Assembly: GCF_946479975.1 (NCBI RefSeq)
Contig: NZ_CAMLIX010000018.1
Coordinates: 1 to 39,003, forward strand
DNA length: 39,003 nt
Direction: 5' to 3'
From: an uncultured Flavobacterium sp.
Lineage (GTDB): Bacteria > Bacteroidota > Bacteroidia > Flavobacteriales > Flavobacteriaceae
Shown here: positions 26,922-35,048 of the stretch, in pieces
Numbering within the stretch: position 1 is the stretch's first letter
Layout of the letters: every line of letters begins with the position of its first letter
Program-made: the position numbers and the translations under genes
Notes under the pieces: model-generated
Told to the model about the DNA's origin: nothing
What the model saw: the letters and a program-made list of their open reading frames with translations, nothing else
Databases searched by the model: none

Positions 26922-28127
26922 ATGAACAAAAATATAGAAGCACTTTATAAAATTGCTCAAAAAGAAACAAAACGTATTATTGGACTAATGTCGGGAACTT
27001 CGCTTGACGGACTAGATATTGCCTTATGCGAAATTTCGGGATCTGGTGTAAATACAAAGGTGAAATTAGCTCAATTTGAAACCATTAGTTATTCAGAAGA
27101 AATTAAAACTGAAATTCGTAAAGTTTTTGCACAAAAAAATATTGATTTCCAACATTTGGTTTTACTCAACGAATGGATCGGTTCTCTTCATGCTGAAATG
27201 ATAAATGATGCTTTGAAAAAATGGAATATTTCTTCCTCAAAAATTGATTTAATTGCCTCGCACGGACAAACGGTTTTACACGCTCCAAAGTTTTTGCATC
27301 AGCAGGAAAAATTTCCAAATGCGACATTGCAAATTGGAGACGGCGATCATATTGCGGTAAAAACTGGGATTATTACATTATCAGATTTCAGACAAAAACA
27401 TGTTGCTGCTGGTGGCGAAGGCGCTCCGTTAGCGGTTTACGGCGATTATTTTTTGTTTGGAAAAGAAGGCGAAAACAGAATTATGCTGAATATTGGCGGA
27501 ATTGCTAATTTTACTTATCTGCCCGCTGCTTTAAAAACCGAAGAAACTTTTGTAACCGATACCGGAACAGGAAACACATTAATAGATCTGTTTGTAAAAA
27601 AATATTTCTTAGATAAAAGTTATGATAAAGATGCCGAAATAGCCAAACAAGGAACTGTAAACCAGTTATTATTGGACGATCTTAAAGACAACGCTTTCTT
27701 TAAAAAAGGTTTTCCAAAAACAATTGGGCAAGAATTATTTAATGCCGAATATGTAGAATTGGCACTTTCAAAAAGTAATCAAACTGATATTTTAGCACCC
27801 GATTTATTGGCTACTTTAACTCGTTTTACTGCTGAAACTATTGCAGAAGCAATTCAATTTACGATTCAAAATACGGCTTATACAATTGAAGAGTTCAAAA
27901 TTTATATGTCCGGCGGAGGCGCTAATAATCCTTTATTGGTGCAGTGGCTGAAAGAACTTCTGCCTTGTTCCTTCTTCAAAAGCAATGAATTAGGAATTAA
28001 CAGCGATGCAAAAGAAGCCATTCTGTTTGCAATTTTAGCTAATGAAACTGTTGCTGGAGGAGATTTTAAATTCAATTCTGTAAAAATTCCATCGGTAACT
28101 ATGGGCAAAATTTCAATGCCTGATTAA
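26922..28127 (+). CDS. anmK: Anhydro-N-acetylmuramic acid kinase AnmK
   Basis: AnmK opens the 1,6-anhydro ring and phosphorylates in one step, turning 1,6-anhydro-MurNAc into MurNAc-6-phosphate, the substrate of MurQ. The signature GLMSGTSLDGLDIA at about residues 21-34 is diagnostic. Further family blocks are DLIASHGQTVLHAP, GDFR-loop-like LSDFRQKHVAAGGEGAPL, MLNIGGIANFTYLP and VTDTGTGNTLID, the phosphate-binding part of the ASKHA fold. The sugar-binding end has YMSGGGANNP. Length is 401 residues; no signal peptide, so cytoplasmic. Its presence means the cell handles anhydro sugars made by lytic transglycosylases, which is consistent with the AmpG-like permease and soluble NagZ downstream. 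It is separated from the GH3 fusion gene by repeat copy 2 and followed at 34 bp by the acetyltransferase. Confidence 0.95.
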   Translation: MNKNIEALYKIAQKETKRIIGLMSGTSLDGLDIALCEISGSGVNTKVKLAQFETISYSEEIKTEIRKVFAQKNIDFQHLVLLNEWIGSLHAEMINDALKKWNISSSKIDLIASHGQTVLHAPKFLHQQEKFPNATLQIGDGDHIAVKTGIITLSDFRQKHVAAGGEGAPLAVYGDYFLFGKEGENRIMLNIGGIANFTYLPAALKTEETFVTDTGTGNTLIDLFVKKYFLDKSYDKDAEIAKQGTVNQLLLDDLKDNAFFKKGFPKTIGQELFNAEYVELALSKSNQTDILAPDLLATLTRFTAETIAEAIQFTIQNTAYTIEEFKIYMSGGGANNPLLVQWLKELLPCSFFKSNELGINSDAKEAILFAILANETVAGGDFKFNSVKIPSVTMGKISMPD

Positions 28128-28161
28128 CAATAACGAATCAAATCTAACCATAAAACCACTT

Positions 28162-29433
28162 ATGAAAGACCGTATTATTTCTGTTGATGTTTTAAGAGGA
28201 TTAACCGTCCTTTTAATGACTTTAGTAAACAATCCAGGAAGCTGGAGTTACATTTATCCAATATTGGAACATGCTAAATGGAACGGCTGTACACTCGCCG
28301 ATTTGGTATTTCCTTTTTTCATTTTCATTGTTGGAATCGCAGTTCCTTTGGCTATGCCAATTAAAAAAGACGATTCAGAAAATCTTCTCAAAATCATTAC
28401 AAGATCATTGCGAATCTTCTGTTTAGGACTCTTTTTAAGTTACTTCTACTCTATTCATTTCATGGGATGGCAGCCTGGAATTCCGTTGTTGCTTATTCGT
28501 TTATTTTTCTGTTTCTTAGTTGGATATGCTTTAATTGGCGATTTCAAACCAAAAACTAAAACCATTTTAGCGGTTACGATTTTCATTGTTTTAATTGGTC
28601 TGGCTTACAGCGGACATGAAAATTTTGCCAAAATAAGAATATTGGGCGTTTTACAACGAATAGGAATCATGTACTTTTTTGTTTCTTTAATTTATTTAAA
28701 AACCAATATAAAAACGCAGGCTATTTTAAGCGTTTCTATTTTGTTAGGTTATTGGGCTTTAATGACGCTTGTTCCTGTACCAAGTGTGGGTTATCCAAAT
28801 TTAGAAGTTGGAACTAATTTAGCTTCTTGGCTGGACAGTGTTTTACTAGAAAATCACATGTATATTGAAACCAAAACCTGGGATCCAGAAGGTTTATTAA
28901 GTACTTTACCAGTTATTGGAAACGGTTTGATTGGGTTGCTAATCGGTCAGCTTTTGATTCAGCCAATGCCAAAAATTAAAATCAATAAAATGATGGTTGG
29001 TATTAGTTTGGTTTTAATTGCCGTTGCCTTATTGTGGTCAATTGTTTTTCCAATCAATAAACAAATCTGGACAAGTTCATATGTTTTGTTCACTGCAGGT
29101 TTGGCCTTATTATTGCTTTCGTTAATTTATTACATAATAGATGTTCGAGGCTATAAAAAATGGACCCCGTTTTTATTGTCTTGGGGAGTAAATCCGATGA
29201 TTGTGTTTTTTGTTTCTGGAATTTTACCGCGTGTTTTAACAATGATCAAAATTCAAGATCCCGAAAATATTTCAGATACAATCAACGTTAGAGATTATGC
29301 ATATAAATTTTGGATTAGTCCGTTGTTTGAAAATCAAATGCTTTCTTCTTTAACTTATTCTATCATTTACATCTTATTATGGAGCTGCGTTTTATGGTAT
29401 TTTTATAAAAAGAAGATGATTTTTAAAGTCTAA
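28162..29433 (+). CDS. HGSNAT/NagX-like membrane acyltransferase (COG4299)
   Basis: This polytopic inner-membrane protein belongs to the family of human heparan-alpha-glucosaminide N-acetyltransferase, which moves an acetyl group from cytosolic acetyl-CoA across the membrane to a terminal glucosamine. It begins with RIISVDVLRGLTVLLMTLVN in the first helix. A short loop with HAKWNGCTLADLVFPFF contains the conserved histidine that is the acetyl acceptor in this family. About 11 hydrophobic helices follow. Conserved GVLQRIG lies at about residue 165, WDPEGLLSTLPVIGN near 245 and LSWGVNPMIVFF near 345. Related genes (nagX) are found in amino-sugar clusters. Here it may re-acetylate de-N-acetylated glucosamine ends of peptidoglycan so NagZ-type enzymes can act. 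That role is an inference. Confidence 0.85.
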   Translation: MKDRIISVDVLRGLTVLLMTLVNNPGSWSYIYPILEHAKWNGCTLADLVFPFFIFIVGIAVPLAMPIKKDDSENLLKIITRSLRIFCLGLFLSYFYSIHFMGWQPGIPLLLIRLFFCFLVGYALIGDFKPKTKTILAVTIFIVLIGLAYSGHENFAKIRILGVLQRIGIMYFFVSLIYLKTNIKTQAILSVSILLGYWALMTLVPVPSVGYPNLEVGTNLASWLDSVLLENHMYIETKTWDPEGLLSTLPVIGNGLIGLLIGQLLIQPMPKIKINKMMVGISLVLIAVALLWSIVFPINKQIWTSSYVLFTAGLALLLLSLIYYIIDVRGYKKWTPFLLSWGVNPMIVFFVSGILPRVLTMIKIQDPENISDTINVRDYAYKFWISPLFENQMLSSLTYSIIYILLWSCVLWYFYKKKMIFKV

Positions 29434-29527
29434 TTTCTCAACGAAAACCATAAATATTATTGCGAAATATAAATTTCTTATAATCATCTAAAAAAACTAT
29501 TTTTGGTTTTTGTTAAAAAACATTGAA

Positions 29528-31099
29528 ATGTATAAAAATCAGTATTTACTATTCTCAATTCTATCTATATTCTTCTTTTCGACTGTTTCTCAAGCGCAGG
29601 AAAACAACATGCATCCCAAAAATGAATTTAGAGGTGTCTGGATTGCAACTGTAGTTAATATTGACTGGCCAAAAACAAGTTTAGATAACGTAGAAAAAGA
29701 AAAAGCTGATTATCTAGAAATTCTAGAAGCCTACAAAAAACTAAATTACAATGCCGTAATCGTTCAGATTAGAAGTGTCGGCGATGCTATTTATCCTTCA
29801 GAATTTGCGCCTTGGTCGCGTTTTTTAACTGGAAAAGAAGGCTTGGCTCCAAACCCTTATTATGATGCATTGGAATGGATGATTGAGCAGGCACACAACA
29901 GAGGTTTTGAATTTCATGCTTGGTTGAATCCATATCGTGCCACTTTTGATTTGAACAAAAATCTTTTAAGTTCTGGACATGATCTTTTTAAACATCCAGA
30001 ATGGATGATTGAATACGGAGGAAAATATTATTACGATCCTGCATTGCCAGAAGTTCAGGCGCATTTAACAAAAGTCGTTAAAGAAGTCGTAGATAAATAC
30101 GATATCGATGCGATTCATTTTGACGATTATTTTTATCCATATGCCGTTCCTGGAAAAGTTTTTAACGACAACGCTTCCTACCAAAAATATGGTGCAGGCT
30201 TGAGCCGTGCCGATTGGCGTCGTGCGAATGTCAGTAATTTTGTACATACTATTTCTACAACCATAAAAGACAGTAAACCGTGGGTACAATTCGGAATTAG
30301 TCCGTTTGGAGTTTGGCGAAATAAATCACAGGATCCGAGAGGTTCTGAAACGCAGTCTACGTCAAATTATGATGATTTATACGCAGATCCAATATTGTGG
30401 ATGGATCAAAAATGGATTGATTATATCCTGCCTCAATTGTACTGGAGTATGAATAATCCTAGAGCTTCGTATTCTAAATTGGTAAAATGGTGGTCTGAAA
30501 ACTCGAATAATACTGCTGTTTATATTGGTCATGCTTCTTATAAAATTAGAGGCGATGGTGATAAAAGCTGGAATTACATGACCGAAATTCCAACCCAAAT
30601 TGATTATTTGAGAACTTTCAAAAATGTATCTGGAAGTGCTTATTTTAGTTCAAAATGGTTTATGGGTAAAAACCTTGATGTCGTTCGTCAATTAGAAGAA
30701 AATCAATATAAGTATCCAGCGCTCCCTGCTGCAGTTCCAAATTTAAAACATGTTATTATTGATACGCCAAAAGTTCTGGAATACAATAAAGACAGTATAA
30801 AATATGACTTTACTTTTAAAAGTCCGCTGAATACAAAAGTGCGTTATATGGTAGTTTATGGAGGCGATCATATTTCGAAAATTGACATTAACGACGCAAC
30901 TAAAATTATTGAAAAAGTAACGGTAAGAGAAGTCGATGGAAAAATCACTTTTTCAATTGCTGCCGGAAAATTAAATCTTTTCAAAGCCGCTGCTGTAACT
31001 TTTATAGATTATTATGCTAACGAAAGTATACCAACTGTCATAGATCTGAAAAAACCATTCAAAAACTATATACCTGCTCAGCCAAATGAAAACAGATAA
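29528..31099 (+). CDS. Secreted GHL10/DUF187 glycosidase, DigH (YddW)-like
   Basis: This is an exported glycoside hydrolase with a TIM barrel, of the family that includes E. coli DigH, which cleaves glycan strands lacking stem peptides. I set the start at the ATG 29528; an in-frame TTG 18 bp upstream extends the frame but makes the signal peptide (starting MYKNQYLLF, ending VSQAQ) less natural. Signatures are EFRGVWIATVVNIDWP at the first strand, FHAWLNPYRA, the acidic motif DIDAIHFDDYFYPY, WVQFGISPFGVWRN and DYILPQLYWSM. Residues about 410-515 form a beta-sandwich (FN3-like) tail. Total length is 523 residues. It overlaps the next gene by 14 bp, so coupled translation is likely. Its catalysis on peptidoglycan here rests on family and neighbourhood. 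Confidence 0.88.
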   Translation: MYKNQYLLFSILSIFFFSTVSQAQENNMHPKNEFRGVWIATVVNIDWPKTSLDNVEKEKADYLEILEAYKKLNYNAVIVQIRSVGDAIYPSEFAPWSRFLTGKEGLAPNPYYDALEWMIEQAHNRGFEFHAWLNPYRATFDLNKNLLSSGHDLFKHPEWMIEYGGKYYYDPALPEVQAHLTKVVKEVVDKYDIDAIHFDDYFYPYAVPGKVFNDNASYQKYGAGLSRADWRRANVSNFVHTISTTIKDSKPWVQFGISPFGVWRNKSQDPRGSETQSTSNYDDLYADPILWMDQKWIDYILPQLYWSMNNPRASYSKLVKWWSENSNNTAVYIGHASYKIRGDGDKSWNYMTEIPTQIDYLRTFKNVSGSAYFSSKWFMGKNLDVVRQLEENQYKYPALPAAVPNLKHVIIDTPKVLEYNKDSIKYDFTFKSPLNTKVRYMVVYGGDHISKIDINDATKIIEKVTVREVDGKITFSIAAGKLNLFKAAAVTFIDYYANESIPTVIDLKKPFKNYIPAQPNENR

Positions 31100-32354
31100 T
31101 AAACCTTGGTTCTGGATTCCGCTTCTAAATTTTGCTTCTGGATTACCGTACGCCATCATTATTTCGGTTTCGGTAATTATGTACAAAAATCTGGGAATTT
31201 CTAATGAAGATATCGGAGTCTACACCAGTTTATTATATCTGCCTTGGGTAATCAAACCACTTTGGAGTCCTCTTATTGAATTGGTAGGAACCAAAAGAAA
31301 ATGGTTTCTTTCGATGCAATTATTGATTTCGATTGCCTTTTTATTGGTCGGATTTACAATTCCGTTTAATGAATTTTTTATAATGTCATTATCCATATTT
31401 TGGGTTGCTGCTTTTGCTTCGGCTTCAAATGATATTGCCAGCGACGGTTTTTATTTATTGGTTTTACCAGAAGACAAACAATCTTTTTTTATAGGTATTC
31501 GAAGTACTTTTTACAGACTTTCAATGCTGGCAGGAAACGGATTAGTCGTTCTTTTTGCAGGATATCTAGAACATAAATATGGAGACAATACCAAAGCTTG
31601 GTCGTACACCATGATTTGCGTTGGTCTATTAATGACTTTTATTACGATTTACAATTTCATTTTTACTCCAAAAAATGAAGTCAATATTGTTACAAAAGAG
31701 ACAGCGCCTCGTCAAGATTTTGGAACAATTTTCGTGAATTTCTTTAAAAAGAAACAAATTGGGTTAGTTCTAACTTTTATTCTAGTTTTTAGATTAGGAG
31801 AATCACAATTGCTTAAAATGCTAAGTCCTTTTTTATTGGATGGAAAAGAAATAGGCGGCATGGGTCTTGACACCGAAGCTGTTGGAATTATCTACGGAAC
31901 CTTTGGCGTTGCAGCCTTAACCTTAGGGGGAATTTTGGGCGGAATTGCCATTTCTAAACAAGGACTTACCAAATGGATGTTCCCGATGTTTTTAGCGATG
32001 CATTTACCTATTATTGGTTTTATTTTATTGGCTTTCTTTCATCCAACTTCAATTTATTATATTTATGCAGTTGTAATTGTAGAGCAATTTGGATACGGTT
32101 TTGGTTTTACGGCTTTTATGATGTTTTTAATTCATGTTGCCGAAGGAGAATCAAAAACAGCGCATTATGCACTGGCAACCGGTTTTATGGCATTAGGAAT
32201 GATGCTTCCGGGAATGTTGAGCGGTTATATTCAGAAATTTTTAGGCTATCAAAACTTCTTTATTTGGGTTTTAATTGCCACAATTCCAGGTCTTATTTTA
32301 TCACGTTTTTTAATTTTCCCAAAAGATTTTGGGAAGAAATCCGAAGAAGTTTAA
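31086..32354 (+). CDS. MFS permease of the AmpG type (muropeptide importer)
   Basis: This is a twelve-helix major facilitator protein in the inner membrane, resembling AmpG, which brings GlcNAc-1,6-anhydroMurNAc (with or without peptides) into the cytoplasm. The N-terminal helix has LLNFASGLPYAIIISVSV, and WVIKPLWSPLIELVGTKRKW is the AmpG-style loop between helices 2 and 3. ASASNDIASDGFYLLVLP in helix 4 is a close match to the conserved AmpG segment around its essential Asp. Length is 422 residues, shorter than the 491 of E. coli AmpG, which has two additional helices. Its start overlaps the DigH-like gene. It matches the downstream cytoplasmic NagZ and upstream AnmK as the anhydro-muropeptide branch. 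Substrate assignment is by homology and context. Confidence 0.87.
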   Translation: MKTDNKPWFWIPLLNFASGLPYAIIISVSVIMYKNLGISNEDIGVYTSLLYLPWVIKPLWSPLIELVGTKRKWFLSMQLLISIAFLLVGFTIPFNEFFIMSLSIFWVAAFASASNDIASDGFYLLVLPEDKQSFFIGIRSTFYRLSMLAGNGLVVLFAGYLEHKYGDNTKAWSYTMICVGLLMTFITIYNFIFTPKNEVNIVTKETAPRQDFGTIFVNFFKKKQIGLVLTFILVFRLGESQLLKMLSPFLLDGKEIGGMGLDTEAVGIIYGTFGVAALTLGGILGGIAISKQGLTKWMFPMFLAMHLPIIGFILLAFFHPTSIYYIYAVVIVEQFGYGFGFTAFMMFLIHVAEGESKTAHYALATGFMALGMMLPGMLSGYIQKFLGYQNFFIWVLIATIPGLILSRFLIFPKDFGKKSEEV

Positions 32355-32376
32355 ACCCCAAATCAAACTTTTACAT

Positions 32377-32718
32377 ATGGAAATCAATGAAAATTTGCAG
32401 ACCGAACGCAATCTAAAAGGAGCTGAGTTCGAAAAAACCGGAAATCTAGAAAAAGCGATTGAATTGTATGAAGAAAATGTAGCAGAAAACTTTAACGGAA
32501 ATCATCCCTACGATCGATTAGCAACGATTTACAAAAACCAAAACGACCTCGAAAATGAAATTCGGGTTTTAGAAAAAGCAATTGTCATTTACGAAAAAAT
32601 CACAATAGAAGATCGAATCGAAGGCATGCCAAAACTTTTCCGTTTCAAAAACCGATTAGAAAAAGCAATTGAAACTAAAAAACAATTGGATAAACAAAAG
32701 AAAGCGAAGTTGAAATAA
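32377..32718 (+). CDS. Small TPR-like protein
   Basis: This is a 113-residue soluble protein made almost entirely of helices. I start it at the ATG 32377, 22 bp after the permease; an in-frame TTG at 32329 would overlap the permease gene. Two tetratricopeptide-like units are visible: GAEFEKTGNLEKAIELYEEN at about residues 15-34 and HPYDRLATIYKNQNDLENEI at about 43-62, followed by another helix pair (RVLEKAIVIYEKI) and a Lys-rich tail. No signal peptide, so cytoplasmic. Such repeats mediate protein contacts; a partner cannot be named. It belongs to the operon by spacing and strand, and repeat copy 3 follows. Confidence 0.8.
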   Translation: MEINENLQTERNLKGAEFEKTGNLEKAIELYEENVAENFNGNHPYDRLATIYKNQNDLENEIRVLEKAIVIYEKITIEDRIEGMPKLFRFKNRLEKAIETKKQLDKQKKAKLK

Positions 32719-32730
32719 TATATTTTTTTA

Positions 32731-32830
32731 AACACATAGAAACATAGATTTTTTTTGTAAAAAAAAAGAATATAAAAGAGAAACTAGTTTCTCAACACAT
32801 AGCTAAACTTTGACAAAGCTTTGCACAAAG
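32731..32830. repeat. Inverted-repeat element, copy 3, lacking its right end
   Basis: AACACATAGAAACATAG (32731-32747) and AGAAACTAGTTTCT (32779-32792) match copy 2 in the same orientation, and AACACATAGCT follows. After that the sequence changes to a different motif centred on CAAAGCTTTG, and the right terminal repeat is missing. It lies between the TPR and GNAT genes. Confidence 0.8.
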
Positions 32831-32857
32831 ATGTTAAAGAAACAAAAGCCATAAATC

Positions 32858-33307
32858 ATGAATACAATAAAACGCACTAATTCTGACGATATTGATTTTA
32901 TAAATCTAGTGGCTTTATTAGATCAGGATTTAGCGATTAGAGATGGTGAAGATCATGCGTTTTACAATCAGTTTAATAAAACCGATAAAATAAAACACAC
33001 TGTTGTTTATTACGAAAACGGAATCCCTGTTGCTTGTGGCGCTTTTCGCGAAAAAGAACCAGATAAAACAGAAATCAAGCGAATGTACGTTCATCCTGAT
33101 TATCGAAAAAAAGGAATTGCATCTGCAGTTTTAAAGGAATTGGAAATCTGGGCAAAAGAAGTGGGTTATACCTACACTATTCTCGAAACGGGAAAAAACC
33201 AGCCCGAAGCCATCAACTTATATCAAAAATTAAATTACAGCATCATTCCAAATTATCCGCCTTACGAGGAAATGGATAATAGTGTCTGCATGAAAAAGAC
33301 TTTATAA
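32858..33307 (+). CDS. GNAT-family N-acetyltransferase
   Basis: This 149-residue cytoplasmic protein has the Gcn5 acetyltransferase fold. Strand 4 and the acetyl-CoA loop are clear: KRMYVHPDYRKKGIASAVLKELE at about residues 74-96 contains the (R/Q)xxGxG/A-type pyrophosphate loop as RKKGIA. The C-terminal part, ILETGKNQPEAINLYQKLNY, is the standard final helix and strand. It ends two bases before the next gene, the soluble NagZ, so the two are almost certainly co-translated. The acceptor is unknown. An amino sugar or a peptide amine from muropeptide breakdown would suit the setting, but GNATs of this size act on many substrates, so I do not assign one. Confidence 0.88.
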   Translation: MNTIKRTNSDDIDFINLVALLDQDLAIRDGEDHAFYNQFNKTDKIKHTVVYYENGIPVACGAFREKEPDKTEIKRMYVHPDYRKKGIASAVLKELEIWAKEVGYTYTILETGKNQPEAINLYQKLNYSIIPNYPPYEEMDNSVCMKKTL

Positions 33308-33309
33308 TA

Positions 33310-34923
33310 ATGAAAATTACAGCCGAAGCATTAAAACAAAAAATAGGACAATTTTTCTTTCCAGCAGTATTCATCAACGATACCGAAGAAAATATTCAGG
33401 AAACAGAACGCCTTATTAAAGAGCATAATATTGGCGGACTAACCTTTTTTCATAGCCGTGCGAGCGCTGCAACAAATTACGAAAGCAAGAAAAAAGTTGT
33501 TTTTAATGACGACAGCTACGAAAAAATCAAAGCGCTAATTGTTCGTTATCAAAAAGCCGCTTCTACTCCACTTTTAATCAGTATCGATGCCGAATGGGGT
33601 TTGGCAATGCGTATCGAAAAAACACCGCAATATCCGTATGCAATTACGCTTGGCGCTTTGCCTTCAGATAAATCAAGTTTAGTTTACGAAGTTGGAAAAC
33701 AAATTGCTTTAGATTTAAAAGCGGCCGGAATTCAGTACAATCTTTCGCCTTTGGCAGATATCAATAACAATCCAAATAATCCAGTTATAGGGTATCGTTC
33801 TTTTGGTGAAAACAAAGAAAAAGTAGCCGATTTTGCTGTTGAATATTTGAAAGGAATGTCAGAAGTCGGCGTTTTAGGCTGTCTGAAACACTTTCCTGGA
33901 CACGGAAACACCAATGTCGATTCGCATTTAGGATTACCAGTTTTAAAAGAAACTTTAGAAGAATTATTAGAAAACGAATTATATCCTTTCATAAAAGGAA
34001 TAGAAAATAATGTCGATTCGATTATGATTGGACATTTGGCTGTTCCGAGTTTAAATGACGGAAAAGATACTTCTGCAACATTGTCAAAAGCCGTTATTCA
34101 GGATCTTTTACGCGATAAATTAGGTTATGATGGATTAGTAATTTCTGATGCTTTAAACATGCACAGCGTTTCTAAATTGTATGAAACAAAAGGACAACTG
34201 GAATGGGAAGCTTTCAACGCTGGAAATGATGTTTTGTGCTTCGCCGAAAATGTTCCCGAAGGAATTGAAGCTATTTATAAAAATGCATCACCAGACCGCA
34301 TTTTCGAAAGCTATGAAAGAATCAGAAAAGCAAAAGAAAAAGCAGGATTATTTTCTGATGAAACTTTTACTTCGGGAGAATTGAATTTCGAAAAAACATC
34401 AAAATTAAATCTTGAAATTGCTCAAAACGCAATCACACAAATCATCGATAACGGAATATCCCATTTAGCTTTTGAAGCGCAGAAAGACAATACATTAGCC
34501 AAATTAAGTTTATATAAAAATACTGAAAATACATTTTTCAAGACTTTAAACGCGAAGTTAGCTTCACCAGAATTTGCTTTTGAAAACTTAGAAGTTTCTG
34601 ATATTTCATCAATTAAAAATGAATTAGAAAATTTCGAAACCATTATCATTTCATTATTTGTTCCAAAAGCAAAACCAATGAATAATTTTGAAGTTAATGA
34701 TGAAGTTTTAGAATTACTTTCAGATTTACTTCAAACCAAAAAATGCATTGTTTATGTTTTTGGAAATCCTTACGTTTTACCGCTTATTCCGAATCTAAAA
34801 AAGGCTTCTGGATTAATTCAAGCGTATCAAGATTTTGACGAATTTCAAAAAACAGCAGGAATTCAATTTTTAGAGAAAAATACTTACAGCGGAATTTTAC
34901 CAGTAAACATTGAAATTCAATAA
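33310..34923 (+). CDS. nagZ: Cytoplasmic NagZ-type beta-N-acetylglucosaminidase (GH3)
   Basis: This GH3 enzyme is expected to remove GlcNAc from GlcNAc-1,6-anhydroMurNAc (peptides) after uptake. Key motifs: AEWGLAMRI, KHFPGHG, the DSH acid-base dyad just after it (NTNVDSH), and the nucleophile Asp in VISDALNMHS. In contrast to the lipoprotein GH3 at 23720, there is no signal peptide and no serine-hydrolase domain, so it should work in the cytoplasm. After the barrel (to about residue 345) a smaller C-terminal domain of about 190 residues remains, as in the two-domain Gram-positive NagZ rather than the one-domain E. coli form. Length is 537 residues. It closes the locus, and no hairpin terminator is visible after it. 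Confidence 0.9.
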   Translation: MKITAEALKQKIGQFFFPAVFINDTEENIQETERLIKEHNIGGLTFFHSRASAATNYESKKKVVFNDDSYEKIKALIVRYQKAASTPLLISIDAEWGLAMRIEKTPQYPYAITLGALPSDKSSLVYEVGKQIALDLKAAGIQYNLSPLADINNNPNNPVIGYRSFGENKEKVADFAVEYLKGMSEVGVLGCLKHFPGHGNTNVDSHLGLPVLKETLEELLENELYPFIKGIENNVDSIMIGHLAVPSLNDGKDTSATLSKAVIQDLLRDKLGYDGLVISDALNMHSVSKLYETKGQLEWEAFNAGNDVLCFAENVPEGIEAIYKNASPDRIFESYERIRKAKEKAGLFSDETFTSGELNFEKTSKLNLEIAQNAITQIIDNGISHLAFEAQKDNTLAKLSLYKNTENTFFKTLNAKLASPEFAFENLEVSDISSIKNELENFETIIISLFVPKAKPMNNFEVNDEVLELLSDLLQTKKCIVYVFGNPYVLPLIPNLKKASGLIQAYQDFDEFQKTAGIQFLEKNTYSGILPVNIEIQ

Positions 34924-34981
34924 GTTACAATTAACAATAGTCAAAATTTATCAACTTATAAATATTAATAATCACATCTTA

Positions 34982-35013
34982 TTGTAAAAACATTCACTTC
35001 TGCCCTACTTTTG
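34982..35013 (+). promoter_or_regulatory. Promoter of the peroxiredoxin gene
   Basis: TACTTTTG at 35006-35013 is a perfect TAnnTTTG -7 element. TTG at 34982-34984 lies 21 bp upstream, the expected -33 spacing. The start codon follows 35 bases later. Confidence 0.75.
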
Positions 35014-35048
35014 CATCAGAAATAAATTTTTAACGTAAAACGAAAAAT

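Noticed and set aside
29510..29527. TTG start for the DigH-like gene
   Set aside because: The ATG at 29528 gives a standard signal peptide; the extra six residues add nothing recognisable.
31973..32416. 147-residue plus-strand frame overlapping the AmpG-like permease
   Set aside because: It is rich in Cys, Tyr and Phe, out of frame with a clear twelve-helix transporter, and ends in the TPR gene.
14564..34923. Locus for host glycan or sialic-acid use instead of peptidoglycan
   Set aside because: There is no sialidase, lyase, sulfatase or NanA/NanE-like gene, while NamZ, MurQ and AnmK are specific to MurNAc chemistry.
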